Notes under the pieces: model-generated | The model's input: the letters and a program-made list of their open reading frames with translations, nothing else | Told to the model about the DNA's origin: nothing | The model's database searches: none | NCBI GenBank assembly: GCA_022711765.1 | Contig: JAKLEB010000002.1 | Coordinates: 1,432,620 to 1,496,619, forward strand | DNA from: Candidatus Krumholzibacteriota bacterium | Lineage (GTDB): Bacteria > Krumholzibacteriota > Krumholzibacteriia > LZORAL124-64-63 | DNA length: 64,000 nucleotides | Reading direction: 5' to 3' | Translations under genes and position numbers: made by a program | Part shown: in pieces, positions 8,901 through 16,302 of the stretch | How positions within the stretch are numbered: the first letter of the stretch is position 1 | Layout: every line of letters begins with the position of its first letter

Positions 8901-9650
8901 AAGCTGGCCGGTCTGGGCCCGATCAACCACCTGGCGCTCGAGGAGTACGAGACCAAGAAGGGGCGGCTGGATTTCCTGACCGGCCAGCGGGCCGACGTCG
9001 TCAAGGCCAAGGACGATCTCGAGAAGGCGATCGCCGAGATCAACCGCACCGCCCGCAAGCTGTTCGCCACGACCTTCGAGGAGGTGCGGCGCAACTACAT
9101 CGCGGTGTTCCAGACCCTCTTCCGCGGCGGCCGCGCCGACCTCCAGCTCCTGCGGACCGACGACCCGCTCGAGAGCGATATCCAGATCACGGCGCAACCG
9201 ACCGGCAAGGTCATCGACAACGTGTCGCTGCTCTCGGGCGGCGAGCGGTGCCTGACGGCGCTCTCGATCCTCTTCGCGGTCTACCTGGTGAAGCCGTCGC
9301 CGTTCTGCCTGCTCGACGAGGCCGACGCGCCGCTCGACGACACCAACATCGGCCGCTTCGTCACCATGCTGCGCGAGTTCTCCAACCGCACGCAGTTCCT
9401 GGTGATCACGCACAACAAGTTGACCATGGAGACCGCCAATCACCTCTACGGCGTCACCATGATGGAAAAGGGCTGCTCGAGCATCGTCTCGGTGAGCTTC
9501 AACGACGTGGCCCAGACCCGCAGCGATCGCGAGCTGGCCGGCGCGATCGCCACGCGGCGGGAACAGGTCGACGCCGAGGCGCAGGCGCGGAGACTGGTGG
9601 AGGATCCCCGGCAGGCCGACCAGCCGGCCCAGGCGGAAGCGCAGGAATGA
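5940..9650 (+). CDS. smc: Chromosome segregation protein SMC
   Basis: A 1236-residue SMC ATPase that, as a dimer with ScpA and ScpB, organises and resolves the nucleoid. Walker A is GPNGCGKS (31-38). Long coiled-coil arms flank a hinge at about 504-640 containing GYGQGARHV and the FETLLGEILDAVVV region. The C-terminal head has the ABC signature LSGGE and the Walker B/D-loop LLDEADAPLDD near residue 1124. The GTG at 5940 is chosen because GGAAGGA lies 8 bases upstream and the protein then begins VKLKRIELQGFKSF, the normal SMC N-terminus; an earlier GTG at 5901 has no good ribosome site. The length is typical. scpA and scpB are not nearby. The stop overlaps the ftsY start. Confidence 0.96.
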   Translation: MKLKRIELQGFKSFVDRTVLDFDEGITAILGPNGCGKSNVVDAVRWVLGEQSPRNLRGDRMDDVIFKGTTKRKPVGLAEVTLTFLNDDGRLPVDYEEVAIKRRVTRDGTSDYFLNGTLCRLKDLRDLLYDSGVNNTSYSIIEESMIKQILGENNLELRRLLEEGSGITKYKARRKETQRKLDRTTQDLLRLDDIIEEIGQEVRSLQRQVGKARRFQRLFGEIRALDLSLAARRREALDQREAQIRDRVQELRTLAESDSGELSGLRARIEDQRPLIGEREDERRQLEVALHAFEEELQETERQVVVLEQRITEYGRRCAEALAAADEAAGRRAEIAGQIAALDLRVGELQAEAHGGGELLATQAEELKVLEAALAADRGALEEAVQLNLQFIEDDAASKSRLRELQVKRENRQERLALLADESAGLVREAADSATRQGELATERDGLTGRRRELLSGLAAAERTLADLDAAAQDIQRDISAATGRREAAAGRLEVLRRLQAEYAGYGQGARHVLTTHGRRDDVLGGLADRLQVDDAWTGAFETLLGEILDAVVVSGPGAAAALVRELREGRHGHAAFLCSAGETPPQAAPAPAGGRSAREVVRGDVERLPHLQRLLERTWLFETDDQAVAAALEAAGESPVLCLSRTGLLAGSDGLLRGGAGERGEISVLGRGEKLDQLQGEVTALEAKVDGAHRRLAVNRERQDEAQRLLRQGRVDLEALDGELQAVQVSLAQLRDRASAAAQRQAELRGEEARLGEEVAALARDEQELQSTLAETGRQRQDSTLRRDELRQRVVEREARRDELRYAFEELRLVQQRREGERREIETALRHMRANVAELQNRREVLREEAEHGERESVKLREELAARQDQLLASFQERERRRQVVRNAAEAIAALRIETEQWHDRIKAIEDQRHGFQDQIHQLETELATLDLRRLNLAERLEEQYGGRFADLVAAVDPDQLPRELEREDGVFQVAQAEAILVDRREKLAGLGPINHLALEEYETKKGRLDFLTGQRADVVKAKDDLEKAIAEINRTARKLFATTFEEVRRNYIAVFQTLFRGGRADLQLLRTDDPLESDIQITAQPTGKVIDNVSLLSGGERCLTALSILFAVYLVKPSPFCLLDEADAPLDDTNIGRFVTMLREFSNRTQFLVITHNKLTMETANHLYGVTMMEKGCSSIVSVSFNDVAQTRSDRELAGAIATRREQVDAEAQARRLVEDPRQADQPAQAEAQE

Positions 9651-10669
9651 TGAGTCTGTTCGAACGATTCCGCGCGGGGCTGCGCAAGACTCGCCACAGC
9701 TTCGTGGGCGGCTTGCAGCGCCTGCTCGGCGGGGGCGTCAAGCTCGACGAGGACACGCTCGACGCGATCGAGGAGCTGCTGATCGGCGCGGACATGGGCG
9801 TGCAGTCGGCGGTGCGGATCACCCGGACGATCGAGAGCCGCTTACGCGAGACCGGCGGCGAGGCGGACCTGCCGTCCGTCCTGCGCGTCATCCGTGGCGA
9901 TGTGCGGCAGATCCTCAGCGAGGCCAAGCCGAAGGTCAAGCCGCTCACCTGGGACGACGCATTGGAACCCGGCGCCGACCGCAAGAAGGGGCGCAAGATC
10001 CGGACCCCGGTCGCCGCCGAGCCCCCAGCGCGCGAATCGGCGGCCGACGTGCGCGTCGTCTTCGTCGTCGGCGTCAACGGCACCGGCAAGACCACGAGCA
10101 TCGCCAAGCTCGGGTACCTGCTGCAACAGCGGGGTCACCGGGTCCTGCTCGCCGCCGGCGACACCTTTCGCGCGGCCGCCGTCGAGCAGATCCAGGTCTG
10201 GGCGGAGCGCATCGGCGCGCTGTGCGTCGCGCAGGCGCCGGGCGCGGATCCCGCGGCGGTGGCGTACGACGCCATCAACGCCGCGGTGGCGCGCGGTTGC
10301 GACACCGTGATCGTGGACACGGCGGGCCGGCTGCACACCAAGACCAACCTCATGGCCGAGCTCGCCAAGGTGGTTCGCGTCATTCGCAAGCTCACCGGCC
10401 ACGATCCGCAGACCCTCCTCGTGGTCGACGCGAACACCGGGCAGAACGGTCTCGCGCAGGCGCGCGTCTTCGCCGAGACCATCCCGGTCGAGGGACTGAT
10501 CCTCACCAAGCTCGACGGGACCGCCAAGGGCGGCATCGTGGTCGCGATCGCGGAAACGCTCGGCCTGCCCGTGCTCTACGTCGGCATGGGGGAGACGGTG
10601 GCCGACCTCGCAGAGTTCGATCCCGGGACCTTCGCGGACGCGCTCTTCGCGGAATCCGGCGACGTCTGA
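9647..10669 (+). CDS. ftsY: Signal recognition particle receptor FtsY
   Basis: A 340-residue SRP-type GTPase that docks the SRP-ribosome complex at the membrane for insertion of inner-membrane proteins. It has the N-domain helical bundle (about 1-100) and G domain motifs GVNGTGKTT (142-150), DTFRAAA, DTAGRLH and TKLDGTAKGG (from 287). The long acidic A domain of E. coli FtsY is missing, as in many phyla. A linker of about 25 residues, rich in Lys and Pro, interrupts the N/G junction. The start is ATG 9647 (overlapping the smc stop as ATGA) or the adjacent ATG 9650; GGAAG at 9635-9639 fits both. A near-perfect hairpin begins at the stop codon. Confidence 0.95.
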   Translation: MMSLFERFRAGLRKTRHSFVGGLQRLLGGGVKLDEDTLDAIEELLIGADMGVQSAVRITRTIESRLRETGGEADLPSVLRVIRGDVRQILSEAKPKVKPLTWDDALEPGADRKKGRKIRTPVAAEPPARESAADVRVVFVVGVNGTGKTTSIAKLGYLLQQRGHRVLLAAGDTFRAAAVEQIQVWAERIGALCVAQAPGADPAAVAYDAINAAVARGCDTVIVDTAGRLHTKTNLMAELAKVVRVIRKLTGHDPQTLLVVDANTGQNGLAQARVFAETIPVEGLILTKLDGTAKGGIVVAIAETLGLPVLYVGMGETVADLAEFDPGTFADALFAESGDV

Positions 10670-10747
10670 CCGGCGACGCGCGCACCACGGCTCGCCGAAG
10701 TGCTTCGCAAGCTTCGGCGAGCCGTGGTGCGCGCGTCGCCGGTCGGA
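10665..10747. repeat. 83-nt palindrome with perfect 32-bp core stem after ftsY
   Basis: Bases 10669-10700 and 10712-10743 are exact reverse complements (32 bp), separated by an 11-base loop. Pairing continues outward for four more pairs, one of them G-T, into the ftsY stop codon. No T-run follows, so it is not a textbook intrinsic terminator, though it could stop or protect the ftsY transcript. Its length and its GGCTCGCC core look more like an extragenic palindromic repeat that may occur elsewhere in the genome. Confidence 0.85.
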
Positions 10748-11079
10748 GGCTGCCGGTTTCCGCGCCGAACCAATCGAGGGGTGCGACGCGTTCTTCGGTG
10801 CGTTCGTTTGCCGGAGGACGGGGTGGGGTGCGGGCGCGCGATCCGGCGCTCCCGCCGGCCGGCGACATCGCGGCGAGCCGGGGGGAATGGAACGACGAAC
10901 GGAACCAGAGGTCGAACAGCCGGCTGCTCCATCTGCGACTCATGGTCCAGCCGGAGTCGCATCGCCCCCCGGTCGCCGGTGAGCAGTCGCCCTTCGATGC
11001 GGGTTCCAGCCGGTTCCCGGCTCGCCGCTCGTGACGTTAGGGAATTCTCCGTCGCCGGAACACCCCGGCCGACCGGCGC
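10748..11079. other. Intergenic stretch with no recognised gene
   Basis: About 330 bases lie between the ftsY palindrome and the riboflavin promoter. Frames are open on both strands only through high GC, with no start and ribosome site combination and no recognisable protein. I checked it for tRNA-like, SRP RNA-like and tmRNA-like features and found none. It does hold one clean hairpin: an 8-bp stem (10934-10941 with 10954-10961) and a 12-base loop. Confidence 0.5.
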
Positions 11080-11108
11080 TTGACTGAAAATCGGCAGCTC
11101 ACTACCTT
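11080..11108 (+). promoter_or_regulatory. Promoter of the riboflavin operon
   Basis: TTGACT (11080-11085), a 17-base spacer, then TACCTT (11103-11108). Predicted start near 11115, about 30 bases before the FMN aptamer, which fits riboswitch-controlled transcription. Confidence 0.75.
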
Positions 11109-11143
11109 GGACGGTGTCGCGACCGCGCGCGGTCGGACGGTCC

Positions 11144-11254
11144 AGCTTCAGGGCGGGGTGCAAGTCCCCACCGGCGGTGACAGCCCGCGAGCCCTTCGGG
11201 GCACGATCCGGTGGAACTCCGGGGCCGACGGTGAAAGTCCGGATGGGAGAAGTT
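11144..11254 (+). ncRNA. FMN riboswitch (RFN element)
   Basis: The conserved RFN blocks are all present in order: CTTCAGGGCGGGGTG, a CCCCACCGGCGGT block, AGCCCGCGAGC, GATCCGGTGGAACTCC, GCCGACGGT and AGTCCGGATGGGAGAAG. The closing helix P1 pairs CTTC (11146-11149) with GAAG (11249-11252). It binds FMN and normally lowers expression of the downstream riboflavin genes when FMN is plentiful. It lies between the promoter and ribD. Confidence 0.96.
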
Positions 11255-11257
11255 GGG

Positions 11258-11323
11258 GCCTCGGCTCGAGGCGCAGCGATCGACGTCGCTGCCCTGAACA
11301 ACGCTGTTCAGACCCCGCTTTTC
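11258..11323 (+). promoter_or_regulatory. Riboswitch expression platform: three stacked hairpins
   Basis: Three hairpins follow the aptamer almost without gaps: GCCTCG/CGAGGC (11258-11272), GCAGCGA/TCGCTGC (11273-11292) and CTGAAC/GTTCAG (11294-11311). The last is followed by ACCCCGCTTTT. The final one could be a weak intrinsic terminator. The ribD ribosome site (AAGGG, 11344-11348) lies beyond it and is not obviously sequestered. Transcriptional control is therefore slightly favoured. Confidence 0.5.
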
Positions 11324-11355
11324 CCTTCGCGCCAACGTGCTCGAAGGGTGTTTTC

Positions 11356-12519
11356 ATGTCCGGTGCCCGGGTCCAGGCGTCGCTCGATCGGGTCGACGAG
11401 GATCGTCGGTACCTGCGCGAGGCGCTCGGCCTCGCGGCCCGCGTCCCCGCGCGGCCGTGGCCGAATCCCCCCGTCGGCGCCGTCGTCGTGAAGGACGGCG
11501 TCACGGTGGGTCGTGGCGCTCACCATGGCCCGGGCGAGCCCCACGCCGAACGGGTCGCGCTCGCCGAGGCCGGCGGGCGGGCCGCCGGCGCGACCCTCTA
11601 CTGCACCCTGGAGCCTTGCCGCCACCACGGCCGGACGCCTCCGTGCGTCGACGCGATCCTCGCGGCGGGGGTCGCCCGCGTCGTGATCGGGCTGGCCGAC
11701 CCCAACCCGCTGGCTGGCGGCGGCGCCGCGAGGTTGCGGGCGGCCGGCGTCGGGGTCGACGTGGGTCCGTGCGGCGCCGAATGCCTCGACCTCGTCTGGC
11801 CGTTCGTCGCGACCGACTGCTTCGCGCGCCCCTACCTCGAGCTGAAGACCGCGACCAGCCTGGATGCGAGGTTCGCAGCGCCGGCCCGCGCGAGCGGCGG
11901 TTCCCGCTACCTCACGGGGCCGCAGGCCCGGGCGGACGTGCACGCGCGCCGGCGCTGGGTCGACCTGGTGCTCGTCGGCAAGGGAACGGCCGTCGCGGAT
12001 CGGCCTCGGCTCGACACTCGGCTCGTGCCGGCGGGCGCGGCCTGCCCGGCCGCGGAGCCGGCGGCCGGCTGCGTCGCCGGCGCCGACCTCGCCGGCGTCT
12101 CGCTCGCGCGGCCGGCGTGGCTGCTGTTCCAGGCGTCGCCGGCGCCGGCCGTGTTGCCCCCGGGAGCGGAGCGGGTCGCCTGTCCGCCGGCCACGGGCGG
12201 CGGCGTCGACCCGGCCGGGCTCGTCGACGTCTGCCGGGAGCGCGGCTGGCGGGCGATCATGCTCGAGGGCGGACCCCGGCTCGCGGCGTCCTTCCTCGCC
12301 GCGGGGCTCGTGGACCGCTGGGTCCAGTACGTGGCGCCGGTGGTCGGCGGCGGGGGGGCGACCTGGCCCGCGGGTTTCGCCGCGCCCGGCGGCTCGTTCC
12401 ACCTGACCCGTTGCGACCGCGTCGGCGCCGATCTGCGGGTCATCTGGGACCGCCGCGACTTCGCCGCGACGCTCGCCAGCCTGACCGATTCCCGGGAGGC
12501 GACGTGTTCACCGGACTGA
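11356..12519 (+). CDS. ribD: Bifunctional diaminohydroxyphosphoribosylaminopyrimidine deaminase / reductase
   Basis: A 387-residue fusion catalysing two consecutive riboflavin steps after GTP cyclohydrolase II: deamination of the pyrimidine, then NADPH-dependent reduction of the ribosyl group. The N-terminal deaminase carries zinc ligands in HAE and in [12 protein letters not shown]. The C-terminal RibD_C reductase begins near [14 protein letters not shown] and ends with the [12 protein letters not shown] motif. The ATG at 11356 has AAGGG 7 bases upstream and lies just after the riboswitch; an upstream open frame runs through the riboswitch and is not coding. The last 16 bases overlap ribE. 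Confidence 0.94.
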   Translation: MSGARVQASLDRVDEDRRYLREALGLAARVPARPWPNPPVGAVVVKDGVTVGRGAHHGPGEPHAERVALAEAGGRAAGATLYCTLEPCRHHGRTPPCVDAILAAGVARVVIGLADPNPLAGGGAARLRAAGVGVDVGPCGAECLDLVWPFVATDCFARPYLELKTATSLDARFAAPARASGGSRYLTGPQARADVHARRRWVDLVLVGKGTAVADRPRLDTRLVPAGAACPAAEPAAGCVAGADLAGVSLARPAWLLFQASPAPAVLPPGAERVACPPATGGGVDPAGLVDVCRERGWRAIMLEGGPRLAASFLAAGLVDRWVQYVAPVVGGGGATWPAGFAAPGGSFHLTRCDRVGADLRVIWDRRDFAATLASLTDSREATCSPD

Positions 12520-13217
12520 TCCGCGAGATCGGCACGCTGCGCCGCGTCACGAACCTGGCCAAGCTGAGCCGCCTCGAGATCGCGGCGCCGGATCTCGCGC
12601 CGCAGCTTTCGGCCGGGGACAGTCTCGCCGTCAACGGCATCTGCCTGACCGCCGCCGCGGTGCGTGGCGACGTGGTCACGGTCGAGGCGGCCGTCGAGAC
12701 GCGCCGGGCCACCACCCTGCGTCGCTGGCGCGCCGGCCAACGCCTGCACCTGGAGCCCGCGCTGCGCGCGGGGCAACCCCTGGACGGTCATCTGGTCCTC
12801 GGCCACGTCGACGGTACTGGCCGCGTGATCGCGGTCCGGCGCGCGGGCGCGAGCCTGCTCGTCACGATCGTCTGCGGCGAGGTCCTCGCGGCCTGGCTCC
12901 TGCCGAAGGGGTCCGTCGCGGTCGACGGCGTCTCGCTCACCGCCGACGCCGGCCCGCACCTCGACCGCTTCACCGTGAACCTGATCCCGCACACCGTGCG
13001 GTGGACCAGGCTGGGCGAGGTCCGGCCGGGGCGGACCGTGAACCTGGAGATGGACGTGCTCGCCAAGGCGGCGCGCAGCGGCCGCCCGGCCGCGGCGTTC
13101 GCCGGCCTCGGCGCGGCGACGGCGCCGCCGGCCGCCGCGGCCGCGGCCGGACCCGGCCGCGTGCCGTCGATCGCCTACATCCTGGACCGCGGCTTCGGCC
13201 GCCGGGGGAATCGATGA
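12504..13217 (+). CDS. ribE: Riboflavin synthase, alpha subunit
   Basis: A 237-residue enzyme converting two 6,7-dimethyl-8-ribityllumazine molecules to riboflavin plus pyrimidinedione. The GTG start (GGGAGG 4 bases upstream) yields the hallmark N-terminus [10 protein letters not shown]. Two lumazine-binding repeats are clear: [10 protein letters not shown] in the first and [10 protein letters not shown] in the second. After the usual end (about residue 190) there is a 40-residue Ala/Pro/Gly-rich tail that the family lacks. Part of it may be low-complexity extension toward the overlapping ribBA start (ATGA). Confidence 0.93.
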   Translation: MFTGLIREIGTLRRVTNLAKLSRLEIAAPDLAPQLSAGDSLAVNGICLTAAAVRGDVVTVEAAVETRRATTLRRWRAGQRLHLEPALRAGQPLDGHLVLGHVDGTGRVIAVRRAGASLLVTIVCGEVLAAWLLPKGSVAVDGVSLTADAGPHLDRFTVNLIPHTVRWTRLGEVRPGRTVNLEMDVLAKAARSGRPAAAFAGLGAATAPPAAAAAAGPGRVPSIAYILDRGFGRRGNR

Positions 13218-14455
13218 AGGACGAGATCCGGCTCGACACGATCGACGACGCGATCGCGGCGCTGCGCCGCGGCGAGTTCGTCATCGTGGTCGACGACGAG
13301 GACCGCGAGAACGAGGGCGACTTCGTCATGGCCGCCGAGAAGGTCACGCCGGCGGCCATCAACTTCGTCGCGAAGCACGGGCGCGGCCTGGTCTGCCTCG
13401 CGGCCACGCGCACTCGCATGCAGCAGCTCGACCTGCAGCCGATGGTGGCGCGCAACACCGCGGCCCTGAACACGCACTTCACCGTGAGCGTGGACGCGGC
13501 CACGGGGACGACCACGGGGATCAGCGCGCCCGATCGCGCCCGCACCGTGCAGGTCTTCATCGATCCGCGCACTCGACCCGAGGATCTCGCCCGCCCCGGC
13601 CACATCTTCCCGCTCGAGGCGGTGCCCGGCGGCGTGTTGCGGCGGGCCGGACACACCGAGGCCGTCGTGGACCTCTGCACGGCGGCGGGCCTGTACCCGG
13701 CCGGCATCCTCTGCGAGATCATGGCGGACGACGGCTCGATGGCGCGGCTGCCGCGCCTCCGGGAGCTCGCCACCGAGTTCGACCTCAAGCTCGTGTCCAT
13801 CGCCGACCTGATCCGGTGGCGCCGTGGCCACGAGCGGCTCGTGGACCGGGCGGCCGAGGCGGCGCTGCCAACGCGCTGGGGCGAATTCCGCCTCGTCGCC
13901 TACACCACGTCGGTGGACGACAACGTGCACGTGGCGCTCGTCAAGGGCGAGGTCACCCCGGACGAGCCCGTGCTCGTGCGCGTCCACTCGGAGTGCCTCA
14001 CGGGCGACCTCTTCCACAGCCTGCGCTGCGACTGCGGCGAACAGCTCGAGGCGGCGCTGCAGGCGATCGAGGCGGAAGGCAGCGGCATCCTGCTCTACAT
14101 GCGCCAGGAGGGGCGCGGCATCGGTCTCGTGAACAAGGTGCGCGCCTACAACCTGCAGGACCAGGGCGCCGACACGGTCGAGGCCAATCATCGCCTGGGC
14201 TTTCCCGCCGACCTGCGGGAGTACGGCCTCGGCGCCCAGATCCTGCGCGACCTCGGCGTGCGGCGGATGCGCCTGATGACCAACAATCCGCGCAAGGTCG
14301 TCGGCCTGGACAGCTACGGCATCGAGATCACCGGCCGGATCCCGCTCGAGATCCGGCCCAACCTGCGCAACCTGCGCTATCTGAAGACCAAGCAGGAACG
14401 CCTGGGGCATCTGCTCGAGAATCTGAAGGATTCGGGGCAGGAGAACCTGGCCTAG
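13214..14455 (+). CDS. ribBA: Bifunctional 3,4-dihydroxy-2-butanone-4-phosphate synthase / GTP cyclohydrolase II
   Basis: A 413-residue fusion supplying both entry substrates of riboflavin synthesis. The N-terminal DHBP synthase domain (about 1-205) has [11 protein letters not shown], the acidic metal site, and the HTEAVVDLC motif. The C-terminal GTP cyclohydrolase II domain has [18 protein letters not shown] with its three zinc cysteines, and RQEGRGIGL. Both domains look catalytically complete. It overlaps ribE by ATGA, so the two are probably translationally coupled. Confidence 0.96.
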   Translation: MKDEIRLDTIDDAIAALRRGEFVIVVDDEDRENEGDFVMAAEKVTPAAINFVAKHGRGLVCLAATRTRMQQLDLQPMVARNTAALNTHFTVSVDAATGTTTGISAPDRARTVQVFIDPRTRPEDLARPGHIFPLEAVPGGVLRRAGHTEAVVDLCTAAGLYPAGILCEIMADDGSMARLPRLRELATEFDLKLVSIADLIRWRRGHERLVDRAAEAALPTRWGEFRLVAYTTSVDDNVHVALVKGEVTPDEPVLVRVHSECLTGDLFHSLRCDCGEQLEAALQAIEAEGSGILLYMRQEGRGIGLVNKVRAYNLQDQGADTVEANHRLGFPADLREYGLGAQILRDLGVRRMRLMTNNPRKVVGLDSYGIEITGRIPLEIRPNLRNLRYLKTKQERLGHLLENLKDSGQENLA

Positions 14456-14495
14456 GCGCCCGCTCGACCGCGGGTCCCGCGAACGAGGAGAGGAC

Positions 14496-14969
14496 ATGGG
14501 CAAGCACTACGAGGGTCGATTCGACGCGCGCGGCCAACGCATCGCGATCGTCGCCAGCCGCTTCAACGACTTATTCACGCGCGAGCTGCTGGACGGCGCG
14601 CAGGACTGCCTGCGCCGTCACGGCGTCGGCGACGACCAGGTGGACACCTGCTGGGTCCCGGGCGGATTCGAGATCCCGCTCGCCGCCAAGCGCCTCGCCG
14701 GCACCGGCCGCTACGCGGCGGTGATCTGCCTGGGCTGCCTCATCCAGGGCGACACCCCGCATTTCCACCTCGTGAGCAGCGAGGTCACGAAGGGGATCGC
14801 GCAGGTCGGCCTCGAATCGGCGGTGCCGGTGATCTACGGCATCGTGACGGCCGAGACGCTGGACCAGGCGATCGAGCGCGCCGGGACCAAGGCCGGCAAC
14901 CGGGGATTCGACGCGGCGCTCACCGCCCTGGAGATGATCGACCTGTTCGCGGGGATCGACCAGGGCTGA
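14496..14969 (+). CDS. ribH: 6,7-dimethyl-8-ribityllumazine synthase
   Basis: A 157-residue enzyme condensing the ribityl-aminopyrimidine with dihydroxybutanone phosphate to give the lumazine substrate of RibE; the family forms pentamers or 60-mers. Motifs SRFNDLFTRELLDGA, VPGGFEIPLAAK, GCLIQGDTPHF and NRGFDAA are typical. GAGGAGAGG precedes the ATG. It is the last riboflavin gene; with ribD, ribE and ribBA the operon holds the whole pathway from GTP and ribulose-5-phosphate, apart from the dedicated phosphatase. In many bacteria ribH is followed by nusB, as here. Confidence 0.96.
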   Translation: MGKHYEGRFDARGQRIAIVASRFNDLFTRELLDGAQDCLRRHGVGDDQVDTCWVPGGFEIPLAAKRLAGTGRYAAVICLGCLIQGDTPHFHLVSSEVTKGIAQVGLESAVPVIYGIVTAETLDQAIERAGTKAGNRGFDAALTALEMIDLFAGIDQG

Positions 14970-15000
14970 GCCACGGGACCGCCAGCGGCAGGCACGCCGC

Positions 15001-15029
15001 TTGCGTGAGCGGGCGACAGGCGGCATAAT
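15001..15029 (+). promoter_or_regulatory. Promoter before nusB
   Basis: TTGCGT (15001-15006), a 17-base spacer, then CATAAT (15024-15029). Predicted start near 15036, about 59 bases before the nusB GTG. Because nusB overlaps the following genes, this promoter may also drive the start of the glycan cluster. Confidence 0.55.
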
Positions 15030-15094
15030 CCACCGTCTCGTCGGGGGCGCGGGTCAGCGTCCCCGCGATCCGGATCGGGCCAGGAAGGCACCCG

Positions 15095-15517
15095 GTGGGC
15101 AAGCGCAGCAAGGGTCGAGCGCTGCTGCTGCAGGCGATGTACGCCGCGCGGCTGAGCGGCCGCACCCTCACCGACTGTCTCGAGGATCAGCTCGCCCGGC
15201 GCGAGTCCGCGGACGAGACGGAGTCGTTCGTCCGCGAACTCGCCCGCAAGGTCACGAACCACGGAGCCGGGCTCGAGGCGTCGGTCGGCCCGTTGCTGGC
15301 CAACTGGGACCTCGCGCGGGTGGGCCTGCTGGAGCGGCTGATCCTCACGATCGGCCTCGTGGAACTGCACCACAGCCCCGAGGTGCCGTTCCGGGTCGCG
15401 ATCAACGAGGCCTGCGAGCTGGCGCGGTCGTTCTGCGACGAGAACGCGGTGCGGTTCGTCAACGGCGTGCTGGACCGGGCCGCAGGCGAGATCGAGCGCG
15501 GGGCGGACGCCCCGTGA
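15095..15517 (+). CDS. nusB: Transcription antitermination factor NusB
   Basis: A 140-residue all-helical RNA-binding protein that pairs with NusE (S10) at boxA in rRNA antitermination complexes. The N-terminal RSKGRALLLQAMYA and C-terminal PFRVAINEACELARSF and FVNGVLDRAA motifs are characteristic. The GTG start has AGGAAGG 6 bases upstream. It overlaps the next gene by GTGA, which couples a core transcription factor to the glycan cluster. Confidence 0.92.
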   Translation: MGKRSKGRALLLQAMYAARLSGRTLTDCLEDQLARRESADETESFVRELARKVTNHGAGLEASVGPLLANWDLARVGLLERLILTIGLVELHHSPEVPFRVAINEACELARSFCDENAVRFVNGVLDRAAGEIERGADAP

Positions 15518-16302
15518 GAGCGTCGACGCCGCGCCACTGGCAGGATTTCTGGGACGAGGCCGCGCGCCACGGTCTCGACGACGTCTACGACAACGACGGC
15601 CGGCTCGTCCGCGAGATCGCGGCGCTCGGCGACCCGCGCGGCTGGCGGATCCTCGAGGTGGGGGCAGGCACCGGCCGCGACGCCGTGGCCCTGGCCCGCG
15701 CGGGCGCCGAGGTGGTGACCGTCGACTACGTCGCCGGGTCGCTGCGCCTGACCGCGCGCGCGGCCGCCGAGCGCGCCGCCAGGGTCTCGCCCGTCTGCGG
15801 CGACGGCCTCGCGCTGCCCTTCGCCGACGGGACCTTCGACGTCGTCTTCCACCAGGGCCTGCTCGAGCACTTCCGCGACCCGTTGCCACTCCTGCGCGAG
15901 AACGTGCGGGTGCTCAGACCCGGCGGTCGGCTCGTGGTCGACGTCCCGCAGACGTGGCACTACTACACCCTCGGCAAGCAGATCCTGATCCGGCTGGGCC
16001 GCTGGTTCGCCGGCTGGGAAACCCAGTTCACGATCGCCCGGCTCGAACGGTGCCTGCGCACCGCGGGAACGGAGGTCGAGCGGAGCTACGGCGACTGGAT
16101 GGTGCCGGGGCTGTGGTACCGCGCACTGCGCAAGGTCGTCCTGCGCCGCACGGGACGGCGCCTGCCCAAGTACCCTGAGCCGCCCTGGCCGCTCGGACCC
16201 TGCGGCCGCGCCTGGCGCCGCCGTTTCGGCGCGACGCGCCTCGCCCTGTACACGACGCCGACCATCGGCGCGGTCGGCCGCAAGCCGGGGGGGCCGGCGT
16301 GA
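15514..16302 (+). CDS. Class I SAM-dependent methyltransferase
   Basis: A 262-residue protein with the Rossmann methyltransferase core: motif I ILEVGAGTGRDAV, an acidic end of strand 2 (VTVDYV), CGDGLALPFADGTFDVVFHQG and the LRPGGRLVVDVP post-motif. This matches Methyltransf_11 proteins that act on small molecules, sugars or lipids. The C-terminal half (from QTWHYYT) is family-specific and carries basic and aromatic residues. It is translationally coupled to nusB and to the downstream glycosyltransferase, so a glycan or lipid-linked sugar substrate is plausible. The substrate cannot be read from the sequence. Confidence 0.82.
   Translation: MRASTPRHWQDFWDEAARHGLDDVYDNDGRLVREIAALGDPRGWRILEVGAGTGRDAVALARAGAEVVTVDYVAGSLRLTARAAAERAARVSPVCGDGLALPFADGTFDVVFHQGLLEHFRDPLPLLRENVRVLRPGGRLVVDVPQTWHYYTLGKQILIRLGRWFAGWETQFTIARLERCLRTAGTEVERSYGDWMVPGLWYRALRKVVLRRTGRRLPKYPEPPWPLGPCGRAWRRRFGATRLALYTTPTIGAVGRKPGGPA

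Noticed and set aside
5739-9443. 1234-codon open frame antisense to smc
   Set aside because: Shadow of the highly biased smc codons; no ribosome site, composition dominated by Leu/Ala/Arg/Gln, and smc itself is unmistakable.
10748-11079. Possible tRNA-Sec or small RNA gene between ftsY and the riboswitch
   Set aside because: No acceptor stem, anticodon loop or T-loop pattern; only one simple hairpin.
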